Positions 16,213-25,679 of a stretch of DNA of 64,000 nt are shown in pieces. Below the pieces are notes generated by a model, which was not told the DNA's origin, ran no database searches, and was given only the letters and a program-made list of their open reading frames with translations. The position numbers and the translations under genes were made by a program. Position 1 is the stretch's first letter; every line of letters begins with the position of its first letter. The DNA comes from Variovorax sp. UMC13 (GTDB taxonomy: Bacteria > Pseudomonadota > Gammaproteobacteria > Burkholderiales > Burkholderiaceae_C), in contig NZ_LZZW01000041.1 in assembly GCF_014170375.1 (NCBI RefSeq), positions 44,372 through 108,371 of the forward strand, given 5' to 3'.

Positions 16213-17187
16213 GTGTCCGTATTCAAGAACGTCATCGTCTATCGCATCGAAGCGCCCTGGTCGCCGTCGCTCACCGACGCGGAGAACGCCCTGGCCGAAC
16301 AGCGTTTCGTGCCCTGCGCCCCCTCCCAGGAAAAGTCGGCCGGCTGGGTCGAGCCCCGCGGCCAGGAGCACGGACCGCTGGTCGAATCGGTGGGCGGCCA
16401 GTGGCTGCTCGAGTTCATGATCGAGGCCAAGACGCTGCCGGGCTCGGTGGTGCGGCGCAAGGTCGACGAGCGCTGTGCGCAGATCGAGGCCACCACCGGC
16501 CGCAAGCCGGGCAAGAAGGAAAAGCGCGACCTCAAGGAAGACATCACGCACGAACTGCTGCCGATGGCCTTCACCCGCCATGCGCGCGTGGCAGTCTGGA
16601 TCGATCCCAAGGAACGCCGCCTGGTGATCAACGCCAGCAACGCGGCCCGTGCCGACGAGATCGTGACCAGCCTGGTCAAGGCGCTCGAAGGCTTCGCCGT
16701 GACGCAGATCAACACCCAGATCGAGCCGGCCGCCGCCATGTCGACCTGGCTGTCGACCCAGGAAGCGCCCCCGGGCTTCACCATCGACCGCGAATGCGAG
16801 CTCAAGGCCACCGATGAATCGAAGTCGGTGGTGCGCTATGCCAAGCATGCGCTGGACATCGAGGAAGTGCGCCAGCACATCGCCGACGGCAAGCGCCCGA
16901 CGCGGCTGGCCATGACCTGGGAAGACCGCGTGTCCTTCGAGCTCAGCGAGACCATGCAGCTGCGCAAGATCGTGTTCATCGAGGGCACCGACGCGGCCCA
17001 GGACGGCAAGAAGGAAGACAACTTCGACGCCGACGCCGCGATCGCCACGGGCGAACTCGGCGAGATGGTGCCCGCGCTGCTCGAGGCGCTGGGCGGCGAG
17101 GCGGCCTTCACCGCCGCCGTCGCCGAGCCCGCGGCACCCGCCGTGGCGTCCGCAACGTCGGCCGAGGCCGACGACGCGCCCTTCTGA
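16213..17187 (+). CDS. rdgC: Recombination-associated protein RdgC
   Basis: A 324-residue DNA-binding ring protein that modulates RecA-dependent recombination. The start is GTG (16213): it follows an AGGAAGG ribosome-binding site and yields VSVFKNVIVYRIEAPW, equivalent to the MFKNLIVYRI start of RdgC proteins. Also seen are GQWLLEFMIEAKTLPGSVVRRKV, KKEKRDLKEDI and LTRLAMTW-like blocks of the family. The acidic, alanine-rich tail beyond residue 285 is less conserved. The next gene starts 2 bp after its stop, probably a chance pairing. Confidence 0.94.
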   Translation: MSVFKNVIVYRIEAPWSPSLTDAENALAEQRFVPCAPSQEKSAGWVEPRGQEHGPLVESVGGQWLLEFMIEAKTLPGSVVRRKVDERCAQIEATTGRKPGKKEKRDLKEDITHELLPMAFTRHARVAVWIDPKERRLVINASNAARADEIVTSLVKALEGFAVTQINTQIEPAAAMSTWLSTQEAPPGFTIDRECELKATDESKSVVRYAKHALDIEEVRQHIADGKRPTRLAMTWEDRVSFELSETMQLRKIVFIEGTDAAQDGKKEDNFDADAAIATGELGEMVPALLEALGGEAAFTAAVAEPAAPAVASATSAEADDAPF

Positions 17188-17189
17188 GC

Positions 17190-18449
17190 ATGGCGTCCAT
17201 TGCGAACCGGCTCCAGCCGGAACCGCCGTGGGGGCTGTGGCTGGTGCTGGGCGGCATGGCGATCGCGCCGCTGTCCACCAAGACTGCCGGGGCCGCCTGG
17301 ATCCTCTTCTGCCTGGTCGGCGCCTGGGCCGCGCTGCGCCGGCCGCGCATCGACATCGCGCCGGGCGAGGACAGCGCCGCCCGCACCTGGCTGATCGCCT
17401 GCCTCATCGGCCTGGCCTTCGAGACGCTGGCCACGGCGATCTGGGGCGACCCCTGGGACGAACTCCATGCGCCGATCCGGCTGATGCTGGCGGCGGCCGC
17501 CACGCTGGGGCTGGTGCGGCGCTTCCGCTTCGGCGAGAACTTCCGCGACATCCTGGCGCACGCGCTGTCGCTGGGCTGCATCGCCGCGGCCGGGCTGGCG
17601 GCCTGGAAGGGCGACGACCGCGACAGCTATCCGACCAACGTGATCCCCTGGGCCGTGGCCGTGGGCTTCATGGTCTGCCTGCTGCTGCCCCGGACGCTGG
17701 ACGCGACGCGGCCGCTGCGGATGCGCTTCGCCTGGATGGTGGCGTCGCTGGTCGGCATGGTGGCGGTGGTGCTGTCGCAGACGCGCGGCGCCTATGGCGT
17801 GGTGCTGTGGGCGGTGCTGTTCTACGGCGTGGCGATCCTGCGGCGCCGCAGCGTCACGCGCCACGGCGTGGGTCTGGGCATCGCGCTGGCGCTGGTGCTG
17901 GTGGCCGCCGGGGTGCTGCTGCCGCACGTGATCCAGACCTCGGCGCAACGCATCGAGCAGGCCGCGCGCGAATTCGAGCTGGCCGCCGAGGCCCACAAGC
18001 CCGGCGACGGCGCCAACAGTTCGGTCGGCGCCCGCATCTACCTCTGGCAGATGGCCGTGCGCGGCTTCGAGAGTTCACCGCTGATCGGCATCGGCGGCGA
18101 AGAGCGCAAGCGGCGCATCAAGGCGCTGGGCGAGAAGACCCAGTCGCCGATGATCCTGAGCCTGGGCCACGTCCACAACCAGTACCTGCACGCGGCGATG
18201 GACCACGGCCTGCTGGGGCTGGCGGCCGTGCTGGCATGGATCGGCGGCCTGGCGCTGACGGTGCGCCGGCTGGGCCGCCAGGCGGCCGAGGCCCGCTGGC
18301 AGCTCGCCGGCGTGCTGTTCATGCACATGAGCGCGAGCCTGACCAACGTGAACTTCGCCCACACCTACTACGGGATCATGCTGTCGATGACGATCTCGCT
18401 GGTGCTGCTGAACGCGCGCAGGGAGCCGGTGGCACCCGCTGCCGCCTGA
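17190..18449 (+). CDS. O-antigen ligase family protein (Wzy/WaaL type)
   Basis: A 419-residue polytopic membrane protein with about ten hydrophobic helices. It has the large periplasmic loop typical of the family carrying SSVGARIYLWQMAVRGFESSPLIGIG (about 272-297) and a conserved His in GHVHNQYLHAAMDHGLLGL. That pattern (R-x-x-x-W ... GxG ... HNxYL) is shared by O-antigen ligases and polymerases. It could ligate O-antigen to lipid A-core or ligate another glycan. There is no local O-antigen cluster, only the WaaE-like gene 3 kb away. It is convergent with the small membrane protein gene that follows. Confidence 0.82.
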   Translation: MASIANRLQPEPPWGLWLVLGGMAIAPLSTKTAGAAWILFCLVGAWAALRRPRIDIAPGEDSAARTWLIACLIGLAFETLATAIWGDPWDELHAPIRLMLAAAATLGLVRRFRFGENFRDILAHALSLGCIAAAGLAAWKGDDRDSYPTNVIPWAVAVGFMVCLLLPRTLDATRPLRMRFAWMVASLVGMVAVVLSQTRGAYGVVLWAVLFYGVAILRRRSVTRHGVGLGIALALVLVAAGVLLPHVIQTSAQRIEQAAREFELAAEAHKPGDGANSSVGARIYLWQMAVRGFESSPLIGIGGEERKRRIKALGEKTQSPMILSLGHVHNQYLHAAMDHGLLGLAAVLAWIGGLALTVRRLGRQAAEARWQLAGVLFMHMSASLTNVNFAHTYYGIMLSMTISLVLLNARREPVAPAAA

Positions 18450-18458
18450 GCGCCTCGC

Positions 18459-18878
18459 TCAGTGCCCGCCGGCCGCGGCCTCGTCCTCGGCCGGCGGACG
18501 GGTCAGCGCCCAACTCTGCAGCTTGCCATTCTGGAAGATGCCTTCGACGTACGACAGGCCGCCGTCGGTCCAGCGGTAGGTCTCGGGCTGCTGGTCCTTG
18601 GGCGTCTTCAGTTCGCCCAGCGAGCGCGTCATGGCCACCACATGCAGCAGCGTCACGCCCGGCTTGAGCTTGGCGTTGAGCATCACGGCGCTCGCGACAT
18701 AGCCGATCGGCCGGTCGGAGGCGCGCTTGAGCACCGTCATCGTGCGCGTGAAGTGCAGCAGCAGGAACATCACGATGCCGCCGGTCACCACGGCCACGCC
18801 GGCCCAGCCGTAGCGGTAGAAGGCCAGCACGAGGGCCGCCAGGCCGGTCAGCGGAACAAGGATTTTCTGAAAATTCAT
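18459..18878 (-). CDS. Small two-helix membrane protein, unknown function
   Basis: A 139-residue protein not recognised as a named family. Residues 5-45 hold two adjacent hydrophobic helices (LTGLAALVLAFYRYGW and VAVVTGGIVMFLLLHF). A soluble C-terminal part containing DGGLSYVEGIFQNGKLQSWALTR follows and looks like a small beta-rich domain. The start is MNFQKILVP; two upstream ATGs exist in frame. It is the last gene of a same-strand series radA - BCCT transporter - this gene, with 36 bp between it and the transporter. Confidence 0.7.
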   Translation of the reverse strand: MNFQKILVPLTGLAALVLAFYRYGWAGVAVVTGGIVMFLLLHFTRTMTVLKRASDRPIGYVASAVMLNAKLKPGVTLLHVVAMTRSLGELKTPKDQQPETYRWTDGGLSYVEGIFQNGKLQSWALTRPPAEDEAAAGGH

Positions 18879-18914
18879 GGGCCGCATTGTCACCGCCCGC
18901 CCGGGCCGGCTTTT

Positions 18915-20432
18915 TCAATCACGCACGAACTCGCGCATCTTGCGGCGCAGCGCGCGCTCGCGCTTCTGCTCGGCTTCCCAGTCCTCGCGGATGGCCAGCG
19001 TGACCGAGACCGCCATCAGCACCAGCACCACCGAGAAGGGCAGCGCGAACACGATGGTCGCGGTCTGGATCGCCTTGAGGCCGCCGGCCAGCAGCAGGCT
19101 CAGCGCGATGGCCGCCACCAGCACGCCCCAGACCACCTTGACCCGGTTCGGCGGGTTGGGGTTGCCGCCGGTGCTCATGGTGCCCAGCACCAGCGTCGCG
19201 GAATCGCCCGAGGTGACGAAGAACACGAACACCAGCAGGGTCGCCACGCCCGACAGCACCAGGCCCATGGGCATGGCCTGGAACATCACGAACATGGTGG
19301 TCGACACGTTGGCCGTGACCGCCTCGGCCAGCGGCACGCCGTGGAAGATCTCCATGTTCAATGCGGTGCCGCCGAAGATCGCGAACCAGACGAAGCCGAC
19401 CAGGCTGGGCGCCAGCACCGTGCCCACCAGGAACTGGCGCACCGTGCGGCCGCGCGAGACCCGCGCGATGAACAGGCCCACGAAGGGCGACCAGGCGAGC
19501 CACCAGGCCCAGTAGAAGATGGTCCAGTCGCCGACCCAGGAGTTCTCGCGGAAGGGCGACATGCGCAGGCTCATGCGCACGAACTCGCTGATGTAGGCGC
19601 CCAGCGTGTTGGTCAGGGTGTCGACGATGGCCACCGTCGGCCCAAGGCACAGCACCACCAGCGCCAGCAGCCCGGCAAGCACCAGGTTGCCGATCGACAA
19701 CCACTTGACGCCGCGGTCCACGCCGCTGACCGCCGAGGTGATGAACACCGCGGTCGTGACCACGATCACCAGCGACTGCACCAGCGGGCCGATGGGCAGG
19801 CCGAAGGCGGTGTGCAGCCCGCTGTTGATCTGGGTCGCGCCCATGCCCAGCGAGGCCGCGACACCGAAGGCGGTGGCCACCACCGCGAGCACGTTGAAGG
19901 CCGGCGACAGCCGGCGCACGAAGGGCCAGGGCAAGGCCTCGGTGGCCGAGCTCACCAGCGGCAGCGCCTTGCGGCGGAAGGTGAAGAAGCTGATCGCGAG
20001 GCCGACGATGCCGTAGATCGCCCAGGGATGGAAACCCCAGTGGAAGAAGGCATACCGCATGGCCACGCCCGCGGCCTCGGGCGTGCCGGGCACGATGCCC
20101 GGCGGCGGCTTCACGTAGTGCGACACCGGCTCGGCCACGCCCCAGAACACCAGCCCGATGCCCATGCCCGCGGCGAACAGCATCGCGAACCAGGCGCCGA
20201 CCGAGAACTCGGGCTCCTCGTCCTCGTCGCCCAGCTTGAGGTCGCCGTAGCGGCTCACGGCCAGGAAGAAGGCCAGCACCACCAGCCCGAGCACGACCCA
20301 GAGATAGAACCAGCCGAAGCTGCGCGTGATGTCGGCCAGCAGCGCGCTGAAGATGCGGTCGAGCGTGGCGGGCGACACCAGCCCCCAGAGCACGACGGCG
20401 GCGATCAGGCCGGCGGAGACGATGAGTTGCAT
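18915..20432 (-). CDS. BCCT-family osmolyte transporter
   Basis: A 505-residue permease with about 12 helices. It has the BCCT glycine-rich segment GAWFAMLFAAGMGIGLVFWGVAEP, the aromatic box region WTIFYWAWWLAWSPFVGLFIARVSRGRT, and FFVTSGDSATLVLG. The family moves betaine, choline, carnitine or related quaternary amines with Na+ or H+. No long cytoplasmic osmosensory tail like BetP is present; the charged end is short (about 25 residues). The substrate cannot be fixed from sequence. It lies 25 bp downstream of radA on the same strand. Confidence 0.9.
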   Translation of the reverse strand: MQLIVSAGLIAAVVLWGLVSPATLDRIFSALLADITRSFGWFYLWVVLGLVVLAFFLAVSRYGDLKLGDEDEEPEFSVGAWFAMLFAAGMGIGLVFWGVAEPVSHYVKPPPGIVPGTPEAAGVAMRYAFFHWGFHPWAIYGIVGLAISFFTFRRKALPLVSSATEALPWPFVRRLSPAFNVLAVVATAFGVAASLGMGATQINSGLHTAFGLPIGPLVQSLVIVVTTAVFITSAVSGVDRGVKWLSIGNLVLAGLLALVVLCLGPTVAIVDTLTNTLGAYISEFVRMSLRMSPFRENSWVGDWTIFYWAWWLAWSPFVGLFIARVSRGRTVRQFLVGTVLAPSLVGFVWFAIFGGTALNMEIFHGVPLAEAVTANVSTTMFVMFQAMPMGLVLSGVATLLVFVFFVTSGDSATLVLGTMSTGGNPNPPNRVKVVWGVLVAAIALSLLLAGGLKAIQTATIVFALPFSVVLVLMAVSVTLAIREDWEAEQKRERALRRKMREFVRD

Positions 20433-20457
20433 GGTCGTTCCTTGGTGAATGCGGGGG

Positions 20458-21852
20458 TCAGTCGAGGCGGCGCACCACGTCCATCGCCTCTTCGATGCGC
20501 TCGACCGCGTGGATGGTCAGGCCCTCGATCTCCTTCGAGCCCTTCTTGGGCGCGTTGGCCTTGGGCACCACCGCCACGCTGAAGCCCAGCTTGGCGGCTT
20601 CCTTGAGCCGCTCCTGGCCGCGCGGCGCCGGCCGCACCTCGCCCGCCAGGCCGACCTCGCCGAAGGCGATGAAACCCTTGGGCATGGGCTTGCCGCGCAG
20701 GCTGGAGGTGATGGCCAGCATCACAGCCAAGTCGGCCGCGGGCTCGCTGATGCGCACGCCGCCGACCGCGTTGACGAACACGTCCTGGTCCATGCAGGCC
20801 ACGCCCGCATGGCGGTGCAGCACCGCCAGCAGCATCGCGAGCCGGTCGCGGTCCAGGCCCACCGACAGCCGCCGCGGGCTCGGCCCGCCGTTGTCGACCA
20901 GCGCCTGGATCTCGACCAGCATCGGCCGCGTGCCCTCGAGCGTGACCATCACCACGCTGCCGGGCACCGGCTCGGGGTGCTGGCTCAGGAAGATCGCGCT
21001 GGGGTTGCTCACGCCCTTCAGGCCGCGCTCGGTCATGGCGAACACGCCGATCTCGTTGACCGCGCCGAAGCGGTTCTTGATCGCGCGCACCAGCCGGAAG
21101 CTCGAGTGCGTGTCGCCCTCGAAGTACAGCACCGTGTCGACCATGTGCTCGAGCACGCGCGGGCCGGCCAGCGCGCCCTCCTTGGTGACGTGGCCGACCA
21201 GCACGATGGCGGTGCCGCTGGCCTTGGCGAAGCGCGTGAGGTGGGCCGCGCACTCGCGCACCTGCGCCACCGAACCGGGGGCCGAGGTGAGCTGGTCGGA
21301 ATACACGGTCTGGATCGAGTCGATCACCGCGATCGCCGGGCGGTGCGCGTCGAGCGTGGCGATGATCTTCTCCAGCTGGATCTCGGGCAGCACCTGCACC
21401 TGCGAGTGGTCCAGGCCCAGCCGGCGCGAGCGCAGCGCGACCTGCGCGCCGCTCTCCTCGCCCGAGACGTAGAGCGCGTTCTGCCCGGCGCGCTGCAGCG
21501 CGTCGACCGCCTGCAGCAGCAAGGTCGACTTGCCGATGCCCGGGTCACCGCCGATCAGCGTCACGCCGCCGGGCACGATGCCGCCGCCCAGCACGCGGTC
21601 GAGCTCGTCGATGCCGGTGGGGGTGCGGTCGACGTCGCTGGCCTCGATCTCCGACAGCACCGCCAGGTCGGCCGTGCCGCCCAGCGCCGCGAAGGGGGTG
21701 TTGAAGCGGTTGTTGGCGCTGGCGCCCGCCGGGGGCTGCGCCACCTGTTCGATCAGCGTGTTCCAGGCCCCGCAGCTGGGACATTTGCCCAGCCACTTGG
21801 CGCTGGTGCCGCCGCACTCGGTGCAGACGTAGATTGTTTTTTCCTTGGCCAT
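20458..21852 (-). CDS. radA: DNA repair protein RadA
   Basis: A 464-residue RecA-related helicase for recombination intermediates. The order is complete: N-terminal zinc finger with two CxxC pairs (CTECGG and CPSCGAW), Walker A GGDPGIGKST, Walker B AVIDSIQT, and the RadA-specific KNRFG motif. A C-terminal Lon-like domain follows (FAEVGLAGEVRP-type stretch and AVERIEEAMDVV). The start MAKEKTIYVC matches the family; 45 nt more are open upstream. It is divergent from the aldolase gene, with 93 bp between the starts. Confidence 0.96.
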   Translation of the reverse strand: MAKEKTIYVCTECGGTSAKWLGKCPSCGAWNTLIEQVAQPPAGASANNRFNTPFAALGGTADLAVLSEIEASDVDRTPTGIDELDRVLGGGIVPGGVTLIGGDPGIGKSTLLLQAVDALQRAGQNALYVSGEESGAQVALRSRRLGLDHSQVQVLPEIQLEKIIATLDAHRPAIAVIDSIQTVYSDQLTSAPGSVAQVRECAAHLTRFAKASGTAIVLVGHVTKEGALAGPRVLEHMVDTVLYFEGDTHSSFRLVRAIKNRFGAVNEIGVFAMTERGLKGVSNPSAIFLSQHPEPVPGSVVMVTLEGTRPMLVEIQALVDNGGPSPRRLSVGLDRDRLAMLLAVLHRHAGVACMDQDVFVNAVGGVRISEPAADLAVMLAITSSLRGKPMPKGFIAFGEVGLAGEVRPAPRGQERLKEAAKLGFSVAVVPKANAPKKGSKEIEGLTIHAVERIEEAMDVVRRLD

Positions 21853-21945
21853 CGGCAGAGTGTAGGCAGCGCACGGCTGCAGCTTTGGCGGGCGCATTCA
21901 ATAATCGCCTTCCCCCCCGGACTTCCAACCCTGAAGAGACTCGCC

Positions 21946-22761
21946 ATGCACACACCGATCAATGCCTTCAAGAAAGCCATGCAGGAGGGCCGGCCGCAGA
22001 TCGGCCTGTGGGTCGGACTGGCCGACGGCTATGCGACCGAACTGCTGGCCGGCGTGGGCTACGACTGGCTCCTGATCGACGGCGAGCACGCGCCCAACGA
22101 CGTGCGCTCGGTGCTGGCCCAGTTGCAGGCCGTGTCCAGCGCCTGGGCCGCGCTGCCCCATCGCTCGCAGCCGATCGTGCGGCTGCCCCACGGCGAGACG
22201 GCGCTGATCAAGCAGTACCTGGACATCGGCGCCCAGACCTTGCTGATCCCGATGGTCGACACCGCCGAACAGGCCGCCCAGCTGGCGCAGGCGCTGCGCT
22301 ACCCGCCCGAGGGCATCCGCGGCATGGGCGCCGGGCTGGCCCGGGCCTCGCGCTGGCAGGAACACCCGAACTACATCCACGAGGCCAACGCGCAAGCCTG
22401 CCTGCTGGTGCAGGCCGAGACGGTCGAAGCCATGCGCAACCTCGACGCGATCGCGGCCACGCCCGGCGTCGACGGCGTGTTCATCGGCCCGGCCGACCTG
22501 TCGGCCTCGATGGGCTTCCCCGGCCGGCCCGACCACCCCGAGGTGCAGGCCGCGATCGCCGACGGCATCGCGCGCATCCTGAAGGCCGGCAAGGCGCCGG
22601 GCATCCTCTCGACCACCGAGGCGCAGGCGCGCAAGTGGCTGGCGGCCGGCGCGCTGTTCGTCGCGGTCGGCGTCGACACGATGGTGCTGGCGGCCGCGGC
22701 GAAGCAACTGCTCGCTCTCTACCGCAAGGACGCGCCGCCGCCGACCGCCGGCAGCTACTGA
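21946..22761 (+). CDS. HpcH/HpaI-family class II aldolase
   Basis: A 271-residue pyruvate-type aldolase of the 4-hydroxy-2-oxoheptane-1,7-dioate aldolase group. The base is H48 in LLIDGEHAPNDV, R73-region VRLPHGE, metal ligands are the Glu in VQAETVEAMRNL and the Asp in FIGPADLSASMG, and RGMGAGLARASRW is the substrate loop. It splits 4-hydroxy-2-oxo acids to pyruvate (or oxaloacetate) plus an aldehyde. It is first in a four-gene unit with a Bug binding protein, a class II aldolase/adducin enzyme and a ketopantoate-reductase homologue, so it probably belongs to degradation of an imported hydroxy or sugar acid. Confidence 0.9.
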   Translation: MHTPINAFKKAMQEGRPQIGLWVGLADGYATELLAGVGYDWLLIDGEHAPNDVRSVLAQLQAVSSAWAALPHRSQPIVRLPHGETALIKQYLDIGAQTLLIPMVDTAEQAAQLAQALRYPPEGIRGMGAGLARASRWQEHPNYIHEANAQACLLVQAETVEAMRNLDAIAATPGVDGVFIGPADLSASMGFPGRPDHPEVQAAIADGIARILKAGKAPGILSTTEAQARKWLAAGALFVAVGVDTMVLAAAAKQLLALYRKDAPPPTAGSY

Positions 22762-22929
22762 AAAATAGCGCGCCAACGTGGCGTAAACGCGGGGGTACCG
22801 AAGGGTCCACAACTGGAAAAATGTGTGTCCTGCGCGCGCACGGAGCCCTCCCTGCGCCGCGACCCCATCGGACGCGGCCGCTTTTTACCGGCGTGACGCG
22901 GCCCGGCTTCAACCTTCGGAGACAACCGC

Positions 22930-23919
22930 ATGAACTTCACCCGCCGCCATCTGCTGCAGACCACGGGCGCGTCGGCGCTGCTGGCCAGCATCGGCCACCA
23001 GGCCTTCGCCCAGGCCGGGCTCGAAACCACCACCTTCGTCACCGGCTTCGCGGCCGGCGGCACTTCCGACACCATCTGCCGTCGCCTGGCGCTGAAGATC
23101 AGCCCCGAGTTCGCCAAGGTCGCGGTGGTGGAGAACCGCACCGGCGCCGGTGGCCAGATCGCCATCACCTACGTCAAGGGCCGTCCGGCCGACGGCGGCA
23201 CCATCCTGCAGACGCCGACGTCGATGCTGACGATCTACCCCCACATCTACAAGAAGCTGCCCTACGACCCACAGGCGGACCTGGCGCCGGTGTCGCTGGG
23301 TTGCGTGTTCGATTTCGGCTTCGCGGTCGGCCCGTCGGTGCCGACGAGCGTGAAGACCGTGCCCGAGTTCTTGGCCTGGGCCAAGGCCAACCCGGCCGGC
23401 GCCAACTTCGGCTCGCCCGCCGCCGGCTCGACGCCGCACTTCATCGGCGCGCTGCTGGGCAAGAGCGCCGACGTGGAACTCAAGCACGCGGCCTACCGCG
23501 GTACGCAGCCCGCGATGCTCGACCTGCTGGGCGGCAACATCTCGGCGGTGTCGGGCCCGATCGGCGACATCACGCAGCACCTGCCCAGCGGCAAGGTGCG
23601 CATCCTGGGCGTCTCGGGCGCCAAGCGCAGCCGCTTCGCCCCCGACGTGCCGACCTTCGGCGAGCAGGGCATCAAGGACATGGCCCACAGCGAGTGGTTC
23701 GCCTTCTTCCTGCCAGCCAAGGCCACGCCCGAAGTCGTGGCGCGCCTCAATGCCGCGATGAAGACCGCGCTGGCCTCCAAGGACGTGATCGACGGCCTGG
23801 GCACCTTCGGCCTCGAAGCCATGTCCTCGACGCCGGCCGAACTGGCCGAGCTGATCAAGAAGGACACGGCCAAGTGGGGCCCGATCGTCAAGCAGGTCGG
23901 CTTCACCGCAGAGGGTTGA
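22930..23919 (+). CDS. Bug-family tripartite tricarboxylate (TTT) solute-binding protein
   Basis: A 329-residue exported receptor. MNFTRRHLLQTTGASALLAS carries a twin-arginine motif and cleavage follows AFA. The Bug signatures are FAAGGTSDTICRRLA (first ligand loop) and VENRTGAGGQIA, plus HIYKKLPYDPQADLAPVS. Such proteins bind carboxylates in the periplasm and are very numerous in Comamonadaceae and Bordetella, often without linked TctAB permease genes, as here. The TTG start of the next gene overlaps its stop, showing tight coupling. Confidence 0.9.
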   Translation: MNFTRRHLLQTTGASALLASIGHQAFAQAGLETTTFVTGFAAGGTSDTICRRLALKISPEFAKVAVVENRTGAGGQIAITYVKGRPADGGTILQTPTSMLTIYPHIYKKLPYDPQADLAPVSLGCVFDFGFAVGPSVPTSVKTVPEFLAWAKANPAGANFGSPAAGSTPHFIGALLGKSADVELKHAAYRGTQPAMLDLLGGNISAVSGPIGDITQHLPSGKVRILGVSGAKRSRFAPDVPTFGEQGIKDMAHSEWFAFFLPAKATPEVVARLNAAMKTALASKDVIDGLGTFGLEAMSSTPAELAELIKKDTAKWGPIVKQVGFTAEG

Positions 23920-24659
23920 CCTCGACTGACGAACGCGCGGCGCGCATCCAGCTCGCCGCGTGCTACCGCATCTTCGCGATGCTGGGCTGGACCGAGCTGA
24001 TCTACAACCACATCACGGTCCGGCTGGCCGATGGGGCGGACGGGAGCAAGCAGTTCCTGATCAACCCCTTCGGCCTGCACTACAGCGAGGTCACGGCCAG
24101 TAACCTGGTCAAGATCGACCTGCAGGGCCGGGTGCTCGACGGCTCGGCGCATCCGGTGAACCCCGCGGGCTTCACCGTGCATGCAGCGATCCACGATGGC
24201 CTGCCCGGCGCGCACTGCGTGATGCACACCCACACCGATTCGGGCATGGCCGTGGCCTGCGTCGAGGGCGGGCTGCAGCAGAGCAACTTCTACAGCGCGC
24301 AGTTGCACGGCCGCGTGGCGTACCACGACTTCGAGGGCATCACGGTGCATGCCGACGAAGGGCCGCGGCTGCTGCGCAGCATCGGCGACAAGCCGGCCGT
24401 GATCCTGCGCAACCACGGCCTGCTGGCCTGGGGCCGCACGCTGCCGCAGACTTTCGCCGTGCTCTGGACGCTGCAGCGCGCCTGCGACATCCAGCGCGCC
24501 ACGCTGTCGATGGGCACGGGCCTGATGATCAGCGACGCGGTGGCGCGCGGCTGCGCGCGCGATGCGCTGCAGTTCCACTCGCCCGAGACCGGCGGGCAGG
24601 ACATGTTCGACGCGCTGGTGCGCCAGGTCGACCGCATCGATCCCGGCTACCGCGACTGA
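23916..24659 (+). CDS. Class II aldolase/adducin family protein
   Basis: A 247-residue zinc enzyme. HTHT (in CVMHTHTDSGMAVA) and the His in ILRNHGLLAWG are the three histidine ligands, and YNHITVRL is the N-terminal block. The best start is TTG at 23916, which overlaps the previous stop as TTGA and has GAGGG just upstream. The only nearby ATG (23979) would cut conserved residues. Related enzymes act as fuculose-phosphate-type aldolases or as decarboxylases/epimerases. With an HpaI-type aldolase in the same unit, it may act on a different intermediate. Confidence 0.87.
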   Translation: MTSTDERAARIQLAACYRIFAMLGWTELIYNHITVRLADGADGSKQFLINPFGLHYSEVTASNLVKIDLQGRVLDGSAHPVNPAGFTVHAAIHDGLPGAHCVMHTHTDSGMAVACVEGGLQQSNFYSAQLHGRVAYHDFEGITVHADEGPRLLRSIGDKPAVILRNHGLLAWGRTLPQTFAVLWTLQRACDIQRATLSMGTGLMISDAVARGCARDALQFHSPETGGQDMFDALVRQVDRIDPGYRD

Positions 24660-24680
24660 AGCTCTGGCACCATCGGGTTC

Positions 24681-25673
24681 ATGAAAATCTGTATCTACGG
24701 CGCCGGCTCGATCGGCGGATGGATCGGCGCCGCCTTCGCGCAAGCGGGCGAGCGTCCGAATGTAGTGGCGCGCGGCGCCACGCTCGAGGCGCTGCAGCGC
24801 GACGGCCTGGTGCTGGTGCGCGGCGAGCAGCGCACGCGGATTCCCGTGCATGCGGTGGCCGACCCGGCCGCGCTCGGCGTGCAGGACCTGGTGGTGATCG
24901 CGGTCAAGGCCCCGGCGCTGGCCGGCGTCGCGCAGCGCATCGCGCCGCTGCTGGGCCCCGACACCATCGTGCTCACGGCCATGAACGGCGTGCCCTGGTG
25001 GTTCCTCGACGGCGGCTTCGGCGGCGAACTCACGGGCCGCCGGCTGGCCGCGGTGGACCCCGACGGCGCCATCGCCGCCGCGATCCCCGCGCGCCATGTG
25101 GTCGGCGCGGTGGTGCACGCGAGCTGCTCGCTCGATGCGCCTGGCGTGGTGCGGCACCACTTCGGCAACGGCCTGATCGTGGGCGAGCCCTCGGGCCAGG
25201 CCACCGAGCGCGTGCGCGCGCTGGTCGAGCTCTTGGTGCGCGGCGGCATCGAGGCGCGCGTGTCGCCGCAGATCCAGAAGGACGTCTGGTACAAGCTCTG
25301 GGGCAACATGACGGTCAACCCGATCAGCGCGCTGACCGGCGCCACCACCGACCTCGTGCTGGCCGACGACCTGGTGCGCGACTTCGTCTCGACCGTGATG
25401 CGCGAGGCCCAGGCCATCGGCGCGCGCATCGGCCTGCCGATCGCCGAGACGCCCGAGGACCGCCATGCGGTGACGCGCAAGCTCGGCGCCTTCAAGACCT
25501 CGATGCTGCAGGACGTGGAAGCCGGCCGCGCGGTCGAACTCGATGCGCTGGTGGGCGCGGTGCGTGAGCTGGGTCAGCTGAGCGGCGTGCCCACGCCCTT
25601 CACCGATGCGCTGCTGGGGCTGGCGCGGCTGCAGGCGCGCGGGCTGGGGCTGTACCCGGCCGCGGCCGCCTGA
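24681..25673 (+). CDS. 2-dehydropantoate 2-reductase family protein
   Basis: A 330-residue NADP-binding protein with Rossmann start MKICIYGAGSIGG. The lysine is in VIAVKAPAL, AMNGVPWW corresponds to the usual QNG region, and DVWYKLWGNMTVNPISALTG is the ApbA C-terminal helical block containing a catalytic-type Lys. The family includes PanE, but paralogs in catabolic operons reduce other 2-keto acids. Its place behind two aldolases and a binding protein argues for the latter here. It is convergent with alr, only 6 bp between stops. Confidence 0.85.
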   Translation: MKICIYGAGSIGGWIGAAFAQAGERPNVVARGATLEALQRDGLVLVRGEQRTRIPVHAVADPAALGVQDLVVIAVKAPALAGVAQRIAPLLGPDTIVLTAMNGVPWWFLDGGFGGELTGRRLAAVDPDGAIAAAIPARHVVGAVVHASCSLDAPGVVRHHFGNGLIVGEPSGQATERVRALVELLVRGGIEARVSPQIQKDVWYKLWGNMTVNPISALTGATTDLVLADDLVRDFVSTVMREAQAIGARIGLPIAETPEDRHAVTRKLGAFKTSMLQDVEAGRAVELDALVGAVRELGQLSGVPTPFTDALLGLARLQARGLGLYPAAAA

Positions 25674-25679
25674 CGCGCC

